Shown here piece after piece: positions 33,339 through 42,718 of a stretch of DNA of 64,000 nucleotides (position 1 is the stretch's first letter; each line of letters begins with the position of its first letter). Source of the DNA: JACJWR01 sp963842975. Lineage in GTDB: Bacteria > Actinomycetota > Actinomycetes > S36-B12 > UBA10799. The stretch is from contig CAWJIH010000004.1 of NCBI GenBank assembly GCA_963842975.1, positions 124,001 through 188,000 on the forward strand, given 5' to 3'. The translations under genes were made by a program, and so were the position numbers. The notes beneath the pieces are model-generated. The model saw nothing but the letters and a program-made list of their open reading frames with translations, did not search any database and was not told where the DNA came from.

Positions 33339-34357
33339 GCCATCTTTGTGCCGGCGCTGCGCAGGTCCTCGCACGCCTCCACCACACGGGCGGCCATGCC
33401 GTCCTCAGCAGCCCGGCCCCAGCCGCGCGGGTCGTACTTCTTCTTGTTGCCGACCTCGCCATCGACCTTCAGCACGCCGTCGTAGTTCGAGAGCATCCAG
33501 CCAGCCACCGGGCGGGTGTAGGCGTATTGGGTGTCGGTGTCGACGTTCATCTTGACCACGCCGTAGTCCAGGGCTTCGCGAATCTCGGACAGCAGGGAGC
33601 CCGAGCCGCCGTGGAAGACGAGGTCGAAGGGCTTGTCGACGCCGTACTTGGCGCCCACCGCGTCCTGCATTTCCTTGAGGATGCTCGGGGTGAGCACCAC
33701 ATTGCCCGGCTTGTACACGCCGTGCACGTTGCCGAAGGTGGCGGCCACCATGTAGCGACCACGCTCGCCCAGGCCCAATTTCTCGGCTGTGGCGAGGCCG
33801 TCTTCGGGGGTGGAGAACAGCTTGGCGTCGTGCTTGGCCTCGATGCCGTCCTCTTCGCCGCCGACAACACCAATCTCAAGTTCCATGATGATGTTTGCCT
33901 TGGCGCACTTCTCGAGCATCTCCTCGGCGATGTCGAGGTTCTCGCCCAGCGGGATGGCCGAGCCGTCCCACATGTGCGACTGGAACAGTGGCAGTTGGCC
34001 GTTGGCCACCCGCTCGATCGAGAGGTCGACCAGCGGACGCATGTAGCCGTCCAGCTTCTGCAGTGGACAGTGGTCGGTGTGCAGGGCAATGTTGATGTCG
34101 TACTTGTCGGCCACTACGTGCGCGAATTCCGCGAGCGCCACGGCGCCGGTGACCATGTCCTTGACCCGCTGGCCGGAGGCGTACTCCGCGCCACCCCAGG
34201 AAAACTGGATGATGCCGTCGCTGCCGGCATCGGCGAATCCCTGCAGGGCGGCGTTGACGCCAGACGATGATGTGACGTTGATCGCCGGGTAAGCGAACCG
34301 GCCAGCCTTGGCACGGTCAAGCATCTCGGCGTAAACCTCAGGAGTTGCGATGGGCAT
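33335..34357 (-). CDS. fbaA: Class II fructose-bisphosphate aldolase
   Basis: Zinc-dependent aldolase of glycolysis/gluconeogenesis, 340 residues. The signatures are HTDHCPLQKLD (catalytic Asp and zinc His), MELEIGVVGGEEDG (zinc Glu region), VHGVYKPGNV (second zinc His) and LVFHGGSGS (third zinc His and phosphate loop). The ATG is preceded by AAAGGTGC. The end overlaps the start of the FAD oxidoreductase pseudogene (GTGA). Confidence 0.96.
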   Translation of the reverse strand: MPIATPEVYAEMLDRAKAGRFAYPAINVTSSSGVNAALQGFADAGSDGIIQFSWGGAEYASGQRVKDMVTGAVALAEFAHVVADKYDINIALHTDHCPLQKLDGYMRPLVDLSIERVANGQLPLFQSHMWDGSAIPLGENLDIAEEMLEKCAKANIIMELEIGVVGGEEDGIEAKHDAKLFSTPEDGLATAEKLGLGERGRYMVAATFGNVHGVYKPGNVVLTPSILKEMQDAVGAKYGVDKPFDLVFHGGSGSLLSEIREALDYGVVKMNVDTDTQYAYTRPVAGWMLSNYDGVLKVDGEVGNKKKYDPRGWGRAAEDGMAARVVEACEDLRSAGTKMA

Positions 34358-34458
34358 GGTGCACCTTTCGTGTGGTTAGGTCCAGAATCGGAACTGAGCA
34401 CAGTCTGGCAGGTTCATTCGCCGGTGGCACCCCACCGCGAAGATTGGTTTCCCACAGT

Positions 34459-35817
34459 TCAGACCTTGGACGTCACTGCCCGTGCTGCGACCTGCACCGG
34501 ATCCCACACCGGTGACGATGGCGGGGCGTAGGAAAGGTCTGCGTTGGTCAACTCCTCGGCGGTCTGGCCGTTCCAGATGGCCATCGCCAGAGTGTCGATT
34601 CGCTTCGCCGCACCCACCTGGTTGCCCACGATCTGCCCGCCGAGCAACCGCCCGGTGCCGCGCTCGGCGATGACTTTGGTGCCCATCCGGCCGGCATCGG
34701 GCATGTAGCCGGCAATCACCGAGGTGCCGACGGTGGCAGCCACCACCTCGAAGCCGGCATCGGCGGCCTGTGCGGTGGAGAGCCCGGTGCGCGCAATGTG
34801 GGTGGTGCCAACTTTGGTGATTGCGGTGCCGATGATGCCTGGGAAGGTCGCATAGCCGCCCGCGATGTTGAGTCCCATGACCCGCCCCTGCTTGTTCGCG
34901 TGCGTGCCGAGCGGCATGTGCACGGTCCGGCGTAGTAAGCGGTGGTAGGACTCCACACAGTCGCCGCCGGCCCAGATGTTGTCGAATCCCTCGACGCGTT
35001 GGCGACGGTCGGTGAGCAGCCCGCCGGATTTGCCAACAGGGAGGCCAGCCTCGGCGGCAAAAGCGGCGTTCGGGCGCACCCCGAGTGCCATCACGACCAG
35101 GTCGGCGGGGAAACGATCGGCGTCGGTGCGCACAGCCACCGCCTGGCCAGTGGTCGGATCCGTCTCGATCACCTCCACCCGCTGGCCGAGCGCCGCCACG
35201 ATGCCCTCGGCCGCCATACGTTCGGTGATCGTCTTGCCCATATCCGGATCCAGCGAAGCCATTGGCTGCTGAGCCTGCTCGACGATGGTCACCGGTATGT
35301 CGTGGTCACCGAAAGCCTCAGCCATTTCAATGCCGATGAATCCGGCGCCCACGATCACCACCCTCTGCGGCGCCGAGTCCCCGTCGTCGATTCGATCGAT
35401 GAGGGCTTTCGTGCCGGGAATGGTGTGCACCTGGAAGACGTTCGGCGCGTCCGAGCCGGCGATCGGCGGGGCCACTGGTTCGGCGCCGGTCGCGATCACC
35501 AATTGGTCGTACCCCAGGGTGGTGTCGGTGCCGTCGGCTCGGACAGCCACCGTGCCGGCTTCCGGGTCCAGCCCGACGACCTCGTGGCCGAGCCGCACAT
35601 CCAACCCATTGGCCCGGTGCTGTTCTGGGGTCCGGGCAATGAGCATCTGCTCTTCGGGCACTTGACCAGCCACCCAATAGGGAAGCCCACAGGCCGCATA
35701 GGAGGTGTACTGGCCCCGCTCCAGCAGGAGCACGTCCCATTCCGGCTGGCGACGCTTCACCCCGGAGGCCGCGGACGCACCTGCGGCGTCGGCACCAATC
35801 ACTACGATTCGAGTCAT
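34459..35817 (-). CDS. CoA-disulfide reductase / NADH oxidase-like flavoprotein
   Basis: A 452-residue pyridine nucleotide-disulfide oxidoreductase. The N-terminal FAD motif is IVVIGADAAGASAAS. A single active-site Cys43 sits in YAACGLPYW, as in CoA-disulfide reductases and NADH oxidases rather than the CxxxxC of glutathione reductase. NAD motif VVIVGAGFIGIEMAEAF; second FAD motif NIWAGGDCVES; C-terminal YAPPSSPVWDPV as in the family. ATG 35815-35817 is chosen; the frame upstream (to 35988) is unconserved. The reaction (CoA disulfide, H2O2 or O2 reduction) is not determined. Confidence 0.88.
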   Translation of the reverse strand: MTRIVVIGADAAGASAASGVKRRQPEWDVLLLERGQYTSYAACGLPYWVAGQVPEEQMLIARTPEQHRANGLDVRLGHEVVGLDPEAGTVAVRADGTDTTLGYDQLVIATGAEPVAPPIAGSDAPNVFQVHTIPGTKALIDRIDDGDSAPQRVVIVGAGFIGIEMAEAFGDHDIPVTIVEQAQQPMASLDPDMGKTITERMAAEGIVAALGQRVEVIETDPTTGQAVAVRTDADRFPADLVVMALGVRPNAAFAAEAGLPVGKSGGLLTDRRQRVEGFDNIWAGGDCVESYHRLLRRTVHMPLGTHANKQGRVMGLNIAGGYATFPGIIGTAITKVGTTHIARTGLSTAQAADAGFEVVAATVGTSVIAGYMPDAGRMGTKVIAERGTGRLLGGQIVGNQVGAAKRIDTLAMAIWNGQTAEELTNADLSYAPPSSPVWDPVQVAARAVTSKV

Positions 35818-35876
35818 GAGCTCAGTCTGGCCCGATGACTGCCCATGTCGCACCTGATGTCGATCCTGGAGGGCTA

Positions 35877-36494
35877 ATGGAGGCCTACCTCGCGCAACTG
35901 TCGGTACTGGCGCTCTATTTCGCGGTGTGGGCGATTGTGTACGCCGAGACTGGGCTACTCGTCGGTTTCCTGCTCCCCGGCGACTCATTGCTGTTTGCGG
36001 TGGGCATGCTGTGCGCCCGGCCGGGTGGCGCGAATGTGGTGATCATGGCCACTGGGGTATTCGTAGCGGCGGTAGCTGGGGATCAGACCGGGTACACCTT
36101 GGGCGCTCGCCTCGGCCGTCCCTACGTGGATCGGCGCGGACCTCGGACCGCGGCGGGAGTGGCCCGCGCCGAGGAGTTCTACCGGCGTTACGGGCCGGTC
36201 TCAGTGGTGGCCGCCCGATTCATCCCATGGGTGCGCACCTTCACCCCTTTTGTGGCCGGTGTCGCCCGGATGAACCGGCCGCTGTTCCTAGCCGCGAATG
36301 TGGTGGGTGCGGTGTTGTGGGGGATCGGGCTGATCGGCCTCGGCTACTTTGCCTACCAGGTGCCCTGGCTGCGGAATATCGCATTCGTGGTCGCCGCAGT
36401 TTTTGTGGTGGGCAGCTTTGTCGGCGGTGCTGTTACGTGGTTGATTCAGCGTCGTCGGCAGCCTGCCGCTGGGCCGGTTCATCCACCCGAGTGA
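35877..36494 (+). CDS. DedA family membrane protein
   Basis: A 205-residue polytopic membrane protein. DedA/SNARE-associated features: ETGLLVGFLLPGDSLLFAVGML near the N-terminus, a GxxxGDQTGYTLGARLGR stretch, then FYRRYGPVSVVAARFIPWVRTFTPFVAGVARM, the conserved amphipathic re-entrant region with R..P..R. The family acts in lipid transport and envelope maintenance. ATG 35877 has GGAGGG nearby; ATG 35835 is an alternative. The 3' end overlaps the 3' end of mnhG on the other strand by 62 bp. Confidence 0.9.
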   Translation: MEAYLAQLSVLALYFAVWAIVYAETGLLVGFLLPGDSLLFAVGMLCARPGGANVVIMATGVFVAAVAGDQTGYTLGARLGRPYVDRRGPRTAAGVARAEEFYRRYGPVSVVAARFIPWVRTFTPFVAGVARMNRPLFLAANVVGAVLWGIGLIGLGYFAYQVPWLRNIAFVVAAVFVVGSFVGGAVTWLIQRRRQPAAGPVHPPE

Positions 36495-36789
36495 GCGGGG
36501 GGCGGGCGGTGCCAGACCGGTAGGCGGCTCGGCCCAGAGCCATCCCGCTGAGCGGAACCGTGACGACGTGGGCGATTGCGATGAGCACGAGCACGCCAAG
36601 CACCGCCACGGATCGGTTGGCGACGGCCACCGCAACGATCACGAAAACCACTCCCAGGGCAGCGGCCTTGGAGACCGCACTGGCCCGGGTCAACGGGTCC
36701 GGCAACCGCACGATGCCCACCCCAGCAAGTGCCACCAACCCGGCGCCGATCAGCGACAGCACACCCACAACGAGTTCGGTGAGGTTCAT
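36433..36789 (-). CDS. mnhG: Mrp-type Na+/H+ antiporter subunit MnhG/MrpG
   Basis: A 118-residue small subunit with three hydrophobic helices; GIVRLPDPLTRASAVSKAAALGVVFVIVAVAV is the typical MrpG core. ATG 36787-36789 overlaps the mnhF stop by 4 nt. Last gene of the antiporter operon; the C-terminal tail (acidic/basic, unconserved) lies antisense to the end of the dedA-family gene. Confidence 0.9.
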   Translation of the reverse strand: MNLTELVVGVLSLIGAGLVALAGVGIVRLPDPLTRASAVSKAAALGVVFVIVAVAVANRSVAVLGVLVLIAIAHVVTVPLSGMALGRAAYRSGTARPPLTRVDEPAQRQAADDAESTT

Positions 36790-37076
36790 TTCCGCTGCAC
36801 CTCCTCGGGGTCTGCCGCGTCGTCGTGCTCCGGACGCACCAGGCGGGCCAGGCCGAGTGTCCCGAGAAAACCGATGAGGACCGCGACCAGGGTGATGTCC
36901 AACACCGCAGGCAAGTCGATGCGCATCTCCACGAGCAGCAGCGCGCAGACGGCGGCGATGAAGCCGAGTTCGGCGGCCACCACCCGGTCCGCTCCGGTGG
37001 GGCCCTTGGCAGCACGGTAGATCGCCGCAATCACTCCCACCGCCACCAGCACCAGCGACACATCGATCAGCGTCAT
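36786..37076 (-). CDS. mnhF: Mrp-type Na+/H+ antiporter subunit MnhF/MrpF
   Basis: A 96-residue, three-helix membrane protein. IYRAAKGPTGADRVVAAELGFIAAVCALLLVE followed by DITLVAVLIGFLGTLGLARL is characteristic of MrpF. Overlaps both neighbours by 4 nt. Confidence 0.9.
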   Translation of the reverse strand: MTLIDVSLVLVAVGVIAAIYRAAKGPTGADRVVAAELGFIAAVCALLLVEMRIDLPAVLDITLVAVLIGFLGTLGLARLVRPEHDDAADPEEVQRK

Positions 37077-37444
37077 CGTCCACCGCCAGCAGTCGCTGGA
37101 AGGCGCAGGGTGTGGATCACCCGAGCTTGCAGATCTTCCAGTTCAGTGCGCAACCCGTCCGGGTCGGCGCCGTACATGCCGTGCACCCATACCTCGTTCC
37201 GATCTGGTTCGATGCCGACGACCAGCGTGCCCGGGGTGATCGTGATGAGCCCCACGAACGTGGACAGCTCCCAACGGTTGGCACACCGATTCGGCACGAT
37301 GATCACGGCCGGTGCGAGCCGAGCGGATGGGGCCACAATGTCGCGGGCAACCATCGCCGAGGCGGTGACCACCGCCCAAAGGGTCCACACGGCCAACGTC
37401 AGAATCCGCGGCACCCGTCGAAGCGCCGCAAGTAGCGTGGTCAT
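37073..37444 (-). CDS. mnhE: Mrp-type Na+/H+ antiporter subunit MnhE/MrpE
   Basis: A 123-residue MrpE subunit, shorter than many homologues, with one or two N-terminal helices and the conserved LITITPGTLVVGIEPDRNEVWVHGMYG segment. 4-nt overlaps with mnhD and mnhF. Confidence 0.88.
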   Translation of the reverse strand: MTTLLAALRRVPRILTLAVWTLWAVVTASAMVARDIVAPSARLAPAVIIVPNRCANRWELSTFVGLITITPGTLVVGIEPDRNEVWVHGMYGADPDGLRTELEDLQARVIHTLRLPATAGGGR

Positions 37445-38910
37445 CTGGCGAGCACCCCCTCAACGTAGGCAGAAGGATCGGACAAACTGTTCCCGGCAGC
37501 GGTGGCGAGGTCGAGCAGCGGTTCCGGGTAGAGCCCGATGCCGAGACTCACCAGCGCCAGCACCAGGCCCGGCAGCACAATCGAGGCGCGCCAGGGACGT
37601 TCGGAAGCGGTCTCGAGTGTGCGTTCGGGCCGCTGGCCCCAGAACACGCCGGTGCCGAGTTTGAGCATGGACATCAGGGTGCCGATGCTGACCAGCAGCG
37701 CGACTGCGAACACGATGTAGTTCTGGGCCCCCACAGCGGCCTGCAGCACCCCCAGTTTGGCCCAGAAACCGGAAAAGGGAGGCAATCCGGTGAGTGAGAT
37801 TGCGGCGAGGAAGAAGGCCAACGTCACCCAGCGGTGTTCGTTGCCGACTCCGCCCAGGCGGCTGATGGTGCCGGTGCCTCGTTGATGCTCCACCGCGCCG
37901 CCGCTGAGGAAGAGGGACGTCTTCACCACTGTGTGGTGCATCAGATAGAACACCACGGCCGCAACCCCCACCGCCCCTGCCAGCACCAGTCCCACCAGGA
38001 TGTAGCCGACCTGGCTGACCATATGGAACGACAGGACACCGCGCACGGTGCCTTCACCGAGCGCACCGAGCACTCCGACGATCATCGACGCCAACGTGAC
38101 CACCACAACCACGATGGTGACGGTGCTGCCCGGCTCGTACACCAGCGTGACGGAGCGCACCAGGGCGTAGACCCCGATTTTGGTGAGCAGGCCGGAGAAC
38201 AGCGCGGTGACGGCGGGGGAGGTGTAGGGGTAACTGGCAGGCAGCCAGGTGTGGGCTGGCACCAGGGCAGCTTTGACGGCCAGCGCGATGAGGATGATCG
38301 CCATGGCGAAAGCCACCACCCCGGCGGTTCCGGCGCCTGCCAGCGCGGCCAGGTTGACGGTGCCGGTGACGCCGTAGACCGCGCCGAGACCGCCCAGGAA
38401 AATCGTCGAGGCAGTGAGGTTGACGATGAGGTAAATCCGGGCTGAGCGTAATGAGGCCCGGGAGCCGCGCAGTGCGAAAAGCACATACGACGGCAGCAAC
38501 GCCACTTCGACCATGACGAACAGGTTGAACAGATCCGCAGTGAGGTAGGCGCCGTACACCCCGGCGGTCATCAGCAGCGTCATCGGCACGAACCACCGCG
38601 AACGGTCGTGCTCGGTGGCGTAGGCGAAAACCATGGAGGCGAACACCAATACGCCGGCCACCACGAGCATCATCGAACTGAACAGATCCGCCACGAAGGG
38701 GATCGCGAAACCGCCCGGCCACCCCGCCACTTGGGCCACCAGCACCGAGCCGTCGGCGGTGGCCACCACTGCCGCCACGCCACCAACGACCACCGCGGCT
38801 GGCACTGCCAAACCGAGCGCAGCCGAAACCTTCGGCGAATTGGCCAGTACCGCGATCAGCGCCGCGAGCAAAGGCAGGGCGAAGAACAGCGGAAGCAGGG
38901 CGCCGTTCAC
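37441..38910 (-). CDS. mnhD: Mrp-type Na+/H+ antiporter subunit MnhD/MrpD
   Basis: A 489-residue, about 14-helix subunit of the NuoM/NuoN antiporter-like family. It carries the conserved Glu in MVEVALLPSYVLFALRG, a Lys in VKAALVPAHTWLPASYPYTSPAVTALFSGLLTKIGVYALVR (the broken-helix proton channel), and the HHTVVKTSLFL lateral-helix region. Works with MnhA to exchange cytoplasmic Na+ for H+. Overlaps its neighbours by 4 nt. Confidence 0.95.
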   Translation of the reverse strand: MNGALLPLFFALPLLAALIAVLANSPKVSAALGLAVPAAVVVGGVAAVVATADGSVLVAQVAGWPGGFAIPFVADLFSSMMLVVAGVLVFASMVFAYATEHDRSRWFVPMTLLMTAGVYGAYLTADLFNLFVMVEVALLPSYVLFALRGSRASLRSARIYLIVNLTASTIFLGGLGAVYGVTGTVNLAALAGAGTAGVVAFAMAIILIALAVKAALVPAHTWLPASYPYTSPAVTALFSGLLTKIGVYALVRSVTLVYEPGSTVTIVVVVVTLASMIVGVLGALGEGTVRGVLSFHMVSQVGYILVGLVLAGAVGVAAVVFYLMHHTVVKTSLFLSGGAVEHQRGTGTISRLGGVGNEHRWVTLAFFLAAISLTGLPPFSGFWAKLGVLQAAVGAQNYIVFAVALLVSIGTLMSMLKLGTGVFWGQRPERTLETASERPWRASIVLPGLVLALVSLGIGLYPEPLLDLATAAGNSLSDPSAYVEGVLAR

Positions 38911-39263
38911 GTCGAATCACCGCCCGGCTTGGCGGACTCGGGGGAGTCGTCATCACCGATCCAAGGCGATGGATCGCCTTCGGTTCGCGCCACGAGGGAC
39001 AGCAGATACACCGTCACCCCGAAGGTGATCACGATCGCGGTGAGCACGAAGGCCTGCGGCAACGGATCCGCAGCCAGCGCTGGGTCCAGGCCATCGCCGG
39101 TGATGGGTGCGATCCGGCGGAAGGTGCCGCCAGCGGCGATGATGATCAGGTTGACCGCATGGCCGAGCAGGATGAATCCCAGGATTAGCCGCACGCCGCC
39201 GCCCCGGGTGATCAACCAGGTGCCGGTGGCGGCCAGCGCCGCGACCGCGATTGCCAGCGTCAT
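38907..39263 (-). CDS. mnhC: Mrp-type Na+/H+ antiporter subunit MnhC/MrpC
   Basis: A 118-residue NuoK-like subunit with three helices: LILGFILLGHAVNLIIIAAG, then DPLPQAFVLTAIVITFGVTVYLLSL, which is the near-invariant MrpC motif. C-terminal acidic tail. 4-nt overlaps on both sides. Confidence 0.93.
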   Translation of the reverse strand: MTLAIAVAALAATGTWLITRGGGVRLILGFILLGHAVNLIIIAAGGTFRRIAPITGDGLDPALAADPLPQAFVLTAIVITFGVTVYLLSLVARTEGDPSPWIGDDDSPESAKPGGDST

Positions 39264-42061
39264 CGAGCGCTCACCTCCTCGGATTCCTGGGGTGTGGTGG
39301 GAACCCCTTCGGCCGGATCAACCAGCCTCGTCAGCGCCGCATTCACCAACCCGATTACGACGGCGAAAACACCCAGGTCGAAGATCAACGACGTGGTGAG
39401 GTAGCCATCGCCGGGAAGCGGGATCTTCATCGGTTCCAGGAAGGACCCGGTCACCGCCAGGCCCACCAGGCCGATACCGACCGCCAACAGCAGCCCGACC
39501 CCCACCAACACGGTCACACTTGGCAGGCGCACCTTTATTCCGGACAGTTGCGCGACCACCAGTGCCGCACCGGCGACCAGTCCGGCAATGAATCCACCAC
39601 CGGGCTCGTCGTGGCCACGCCAGAACAGCACCGCTGCCGAGACCAGCAGCAGCGGCAACACAACCACCGCCCCGGTGCGCAGCACCAATTGCTCTGCCCG
39701 GCCCAAATCACCGGCCGCCAGTGGTGCATTTGTGCGCCCGCGAGACCGAATCACCACCGGGGCGGCCAACAGCCCGAGCGCGGCCGCTCCGAGCACCACG
39801 ATCTCGCCAAGGGTGTCCAGACCGCGGAAATCCACCAGGATGGTGTTCACCACGTTGCTTCCGCCGGTGGCCTCCTCCGCCTCGGCGAGGTAATAGGTGG
39901 CCGCATCGGACGGTCCGCGCCGACCAGTGAAGGCCCACACCACCGCACCGGCTGCGAGCCCCACAACCACGGCTGCAACCCCCGCCACCAGGTGCGAAAC
40001 CTGGCGGCGGCCGATGCCGGCGGTGGCAACGCGTTTCCGGCGCGGCAAACCTGCCAGCACCGGTGCCGCGACCACCACCGTGAGGATCTCCACCAGCAGC
40101 AAGGTCAGTGCCACGTCTGGGGCACCGAGCAGCAGCAGCCACACCGAGATGGCCAATCCGATGATGCCCGCCCCCACCATGGCGGCTAGCGGAGTCCGGG
40201 CACCGGCCACGGCCACCACCGCTGGCAGCAGCACGGCCAACACCACGATGTCGGCGGTTTGCCACGTACCCGGCTGGGTCGGAGCCAGCCCTCCCCAACT
40301 GCTCAAGCCCACCGCTGCGCCGACGAAAAGCGCCACGAGCAGGACCCCGACGCCGGCCAACTGAACTGCGGCGGAATTGCGGTGCGCGGGTCGGCCCACC
40401 ACGGCCCCGAATCGCAAGACGGCATACCAGCCGCGGTCGAACACCTTTGGCGCGATCGGCTCCGGGGTGTCCTCACCGAAGATCCGGGTGAGGCGTGGCC
40501 GGTTGAGGTGAATCAGCAGACCGAGCGAGATCGCCAGAATCGACAGCATTAGTGCTGTGGAAAACCCGTGCCACAGCGAAAGTTCGTCATAGGTAGTGGT
40601 GAAGCCGGTGTCCGCGACGGTTCGGTTCACGATGCCGTTGAGCAGCCAGGGCGCAAGCCCCAGCACCAAGCCGAGGACTGCCGGCACCGCGGCCGGTGCC
40701 AGGAAACTCCAACGGGGTTCGTACAGCCCTCGTTGCAGCAGGGGGCCGGTGAAGGCTCCGCCGATGATTCGTGCGCTATAGGCGAAGGTCAGTGACGCGC
40801 CGAACACCGCCACGGCAGCTGCGACGTTGCCGGGCCATGATGCATCCGGCGTCCAGTTGGCCTGAGAGGTGCCCAAGAAGGCGTAGAAGGCCTCCTCTTT
40901 GGCGACGAACCCCACCAAGGGGGGCAACCCCGCCATCGACATCGCCGCCAGGCCGGTGAGCAGCGCCGTGATCGGCATCGCTTTGCGCAGACCTGATAGC
41001 TCGCGGATGTCGCGGCTGCCGGCTTCGCGATCGATGATTCCCACCAGCATGAACAGCGTGGCCTTGAATAGCGCATGGGCAGCCACCAACAGGGCGGCCG
41101 CAGCCAGCGCGGCCGAGGTGCCGACGCCCACCAAGGCCACCATCAACCCCAGTTGGCTCACCGTGGAGTAGGCCAGCAGGGCTTTGAGGTCGTTCTGCCG
41201 CAGCGCCTCCCACGCACCGAAAACCGCGGTGGCCAGACCAACGGTCATCAAGGTTGCGTGCCAACCGACAAAGTCGGTGAACAGCGGTGAGAACAGCAGC
41301 AGCAGGTAGATGCCGGCCTTCACCAGAGTGGCCGCATGGAGGTACGCACTCACTGGCGTGATGGCCACCATGGCATCCGGTAGCCAGAAATGAAAGGGAA
41401 ATTGGGCCGACTTGGTGAAGGCGGCCAGCGCGATCAACGCCCCGATGATGCTGAGGTCGGTAGGGGTGAGCCGGTCCGGGGCCACGAGCAGGATTTGGGT
41501 GAGATCGCTGGTGCCGGTGCGATTGACTAGCAACACCGTGGCGGCGAGCAGCGCCAGCCCGCCGCTGGCGGTCACGAACAGCGCCCGCGTCGCCGGCCGG
41601 GACCCCTTCAGCCCGCGTCCGCCAATCAGCAGGAAACTGCACAGCGTGGTGATCTCCCAGAACACCAGCAGCAGGATCGCGTTGTTGGACAACACCAAGC
41701 CGAGCATCGCCGCGGCGAAGAGGGTGAGGATTCCGAACAGCCGGGTGTGTTCGTAGTGCTCGTCCAGATACTGGGGCGCGTAACTGAGCACAAGCGCTCC
41801 CACCCCAAGCACCAAGGTGGCGAACAGCAGGGCCAGGCCGTTGAGTCGGAGTGAGAACTCAATGCCGAAACTCGGCACCCATGACCAACTCTCCACCACC
41901 GTCTCGTTGTTGCGCACCTCCGGTATCCCCTGCGCGAGCAGGGCAAACGCGGCAACGAAAACACCCGAAAGCAAGTAGCCGGTCTTGCGTCCAAGGGTGG
42001 GCGCGATGAAGGGAACGGCCGCGGCCGCCACCACGAGGAGAACCAGGGGGGCGAGCAGCAT
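39260..42061 (-). CDS. mnhA: Fused Mrp-type Na+/H+ antiporter subunit MnhA-MnhB
   Basis: A 933-residue protein. About residues 1-770 are the NuoL-like MnhA, with LVFWEITTLCSFLLIGG, KSAQFPFHFWLPDAMVAITPVSAYLHAATLVKAG and LLVAAHALFKATLFMLVGI. The last ~160 residues are an MnhB domain with GHDEPGGGFIAGLVAGAALVVAQ and LTTSLIFDLGVFAVVIGLV. Such A-B fusions are common in actinobacteria, so the complex needs only six genes. It starts 5 bp after the pyrE stop, so the antiporter appears to be read from the pyrE promoter. Confidence 0.94.
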   Translation of the reverse strand: MLLAPLVLLVVAAAAVPFIAPTLGRKTGYLLSGVFVAAFALLAQGIPEVRNNETVVESWSWVPSFGIEFSLRLNGLALLFATLVLGVGALVLSYAPQYLDEHYEHTRLFGILTLFAAAMLGLVLSNNAILLLVFWEITTLCSFLLIGGRGLKGSRPATRALFVTASGGLALLAATVLLVNRTGTSDLTQILLVAPDRLTPTDLSIIGALIALAAFTKSAQFPFHFWLPDAMVAITPVSAYLHAATLVKAGIYLLLLFSPLFTDFVGWHATLMTVGLATAVFGAWEALRQNDLKALLAYSTVSQLGLMVALVGVGTSAALAAAALLVAAHALFKATLFMLVGIIDREAGSRDIRELSGLRKAMPITALLTGLAAMSMAGLPPLVGFVAKEEAFYAFLGTSQANWTPDASWPGNVAAAVAVFGASLTFAYSARIIGGAFTGPLLQRGLYEPRWSFLAPAAVPAVLGLVLGLAPWLLNGIVNRTVADTGFTTTYDELSLWHGFSTALMLSILAISLGLLIHLNRPRLTRIFGEDTPEPIAPKVFDRGWYAVLRFGAVVGRPAHRNSAAVQLAGVGVLLVALFVGAAVGLSSWGGLAPTQPGTWQTADIVVLAVLLPAVVAVAGARTPLAAMVGAGIIGLAISVWLLLLGAPDVALTLLLVEILTVVVAAPVLAGLPRRKRVATAGIGRRQVSHLVAGVAAVVVGLAAGAVVWAFTGRRGPSDAATYYLAEAEEATGGSNVVNTILVDFRGLDTLGEIVVLGAAALGLLAAPVVIRSRGRTNAPLAAGDLGRAEQLVLRTGAVVVLPLLLVSAAVLFWRGHDEPGGGFIAGLVAGAALVVAQLSGIKVRLPSVTVLVGVGLLLAVGIGLVGLAVTGSFLEPMKIPLPGDGYLTTSLIFDLGVFAVVIGLVNAALTRLVDPAEGVPTTPQESEEVSAR

Positions 42062-42066
42062 CCGGC

Positions 42067-42609
42067 CTACCCAGTCAGTCCGAGGTCGGCTAACTCGAAG
42101 GCGGCCAGGTAGGGCAATCCGGCCTCCGCCACGCGCGGGCGCGCCCCGCGCTCCACAATCACCGCAACACCAACAACGTCAGCTCCGGCTTCGCGAAGCG
42201 CCTCAACCGCGGTGAGCACTGAGCCGCCCGTAGTGGAAGTGTCCTCTACTGCAAGCACGCGCCGACCGGCCACATCGGGCCCTTCGATTCGCCGTTGCAG
42301 GCCGTGCGCCTTGCCCTCTTTGCGCACCACGAAGGCATCCAGCGTGCGTCCACGGGCCGCAGCGGCGTGCAGCATGGCGGTCGCCACCGGATCAGCACCC
42401 AAGGTCAGGCCGCCGACCGCATCGAAATCCAAACCGGCCGTGAGGTCCAACATCACCTCGCCGACCAGCGGCGCGGCGTTGCCCGCCAACGTGACACGAC
42501 GGAGGTCAACGTAGTAGTCGGCCTCGCGGCCGCTGGAGAGGATCACCCGACCGTGCACAACTGCGTCGGAGGTGATGCGGGCCAGCAACTCTGCACGGGC
42601 GTTGGACAT
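42067..42609 (-). CDS. pyrE: Orotate phosphoribosyltransferase PyrE
   Basis: Makes orotidine-5'-phosphate from orotate and PRPP in pyrimidine synthesis. 180 residues. The PRPP-binding loop is VLAVEDTSTTGGSVL; VVRKEGKAHGLQRRIEG gives the catalytic loop Lys/His; GRVILSSGREADYYVDLRRV is the N-terminal substrate region. First gene of the pyrE-mnhABCDEFG transcription unit. Confidence 0.95.
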   Translation of the reverse strand: MSNARAELLARITSDAVVHGRVILSSGREADYYVDLRRVTLAGNAAPLVGEVMLDLTAGLDFDAVGGLTLGADPVATAMLHAAAARGRTLDAFVVRKEGKAHGLQRRIEGPDVAGRRVLAVEDTSTTGGSVLTAVEALREAGADVVGVAVIVERGARPRVAEAGLPYLAAFELADLGLTG

Positions 42610-42615
42610 GCACTC

Positions 42616-42621
42616 AGTCTA
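42616..42621 (-). promoter_or_regulatory. Leaderless -10 of pyrE and the Mrp operon
   Basis: TAGACT, then 6 nt, then ATG of pyrE. No other promoter is evident before mnhA. Confidence 0.55.
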
Positions 42622-42718
42622 GGTGAAGCCACCGGAAGGCTTGTGTCGGCGGGAGTCTGCGGCGCCAGCAGGAGCCAGGTGCTGGCAGGTGCGGGGAGCG
42701 ATGCGGCAGGCTGACGCC

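Noticed and set aside
39251..40189. Plus-strand 312-codon frame opposite mnhA
   Set aside because: Gln/His/Arg-rich shadow of the antiporter gene.
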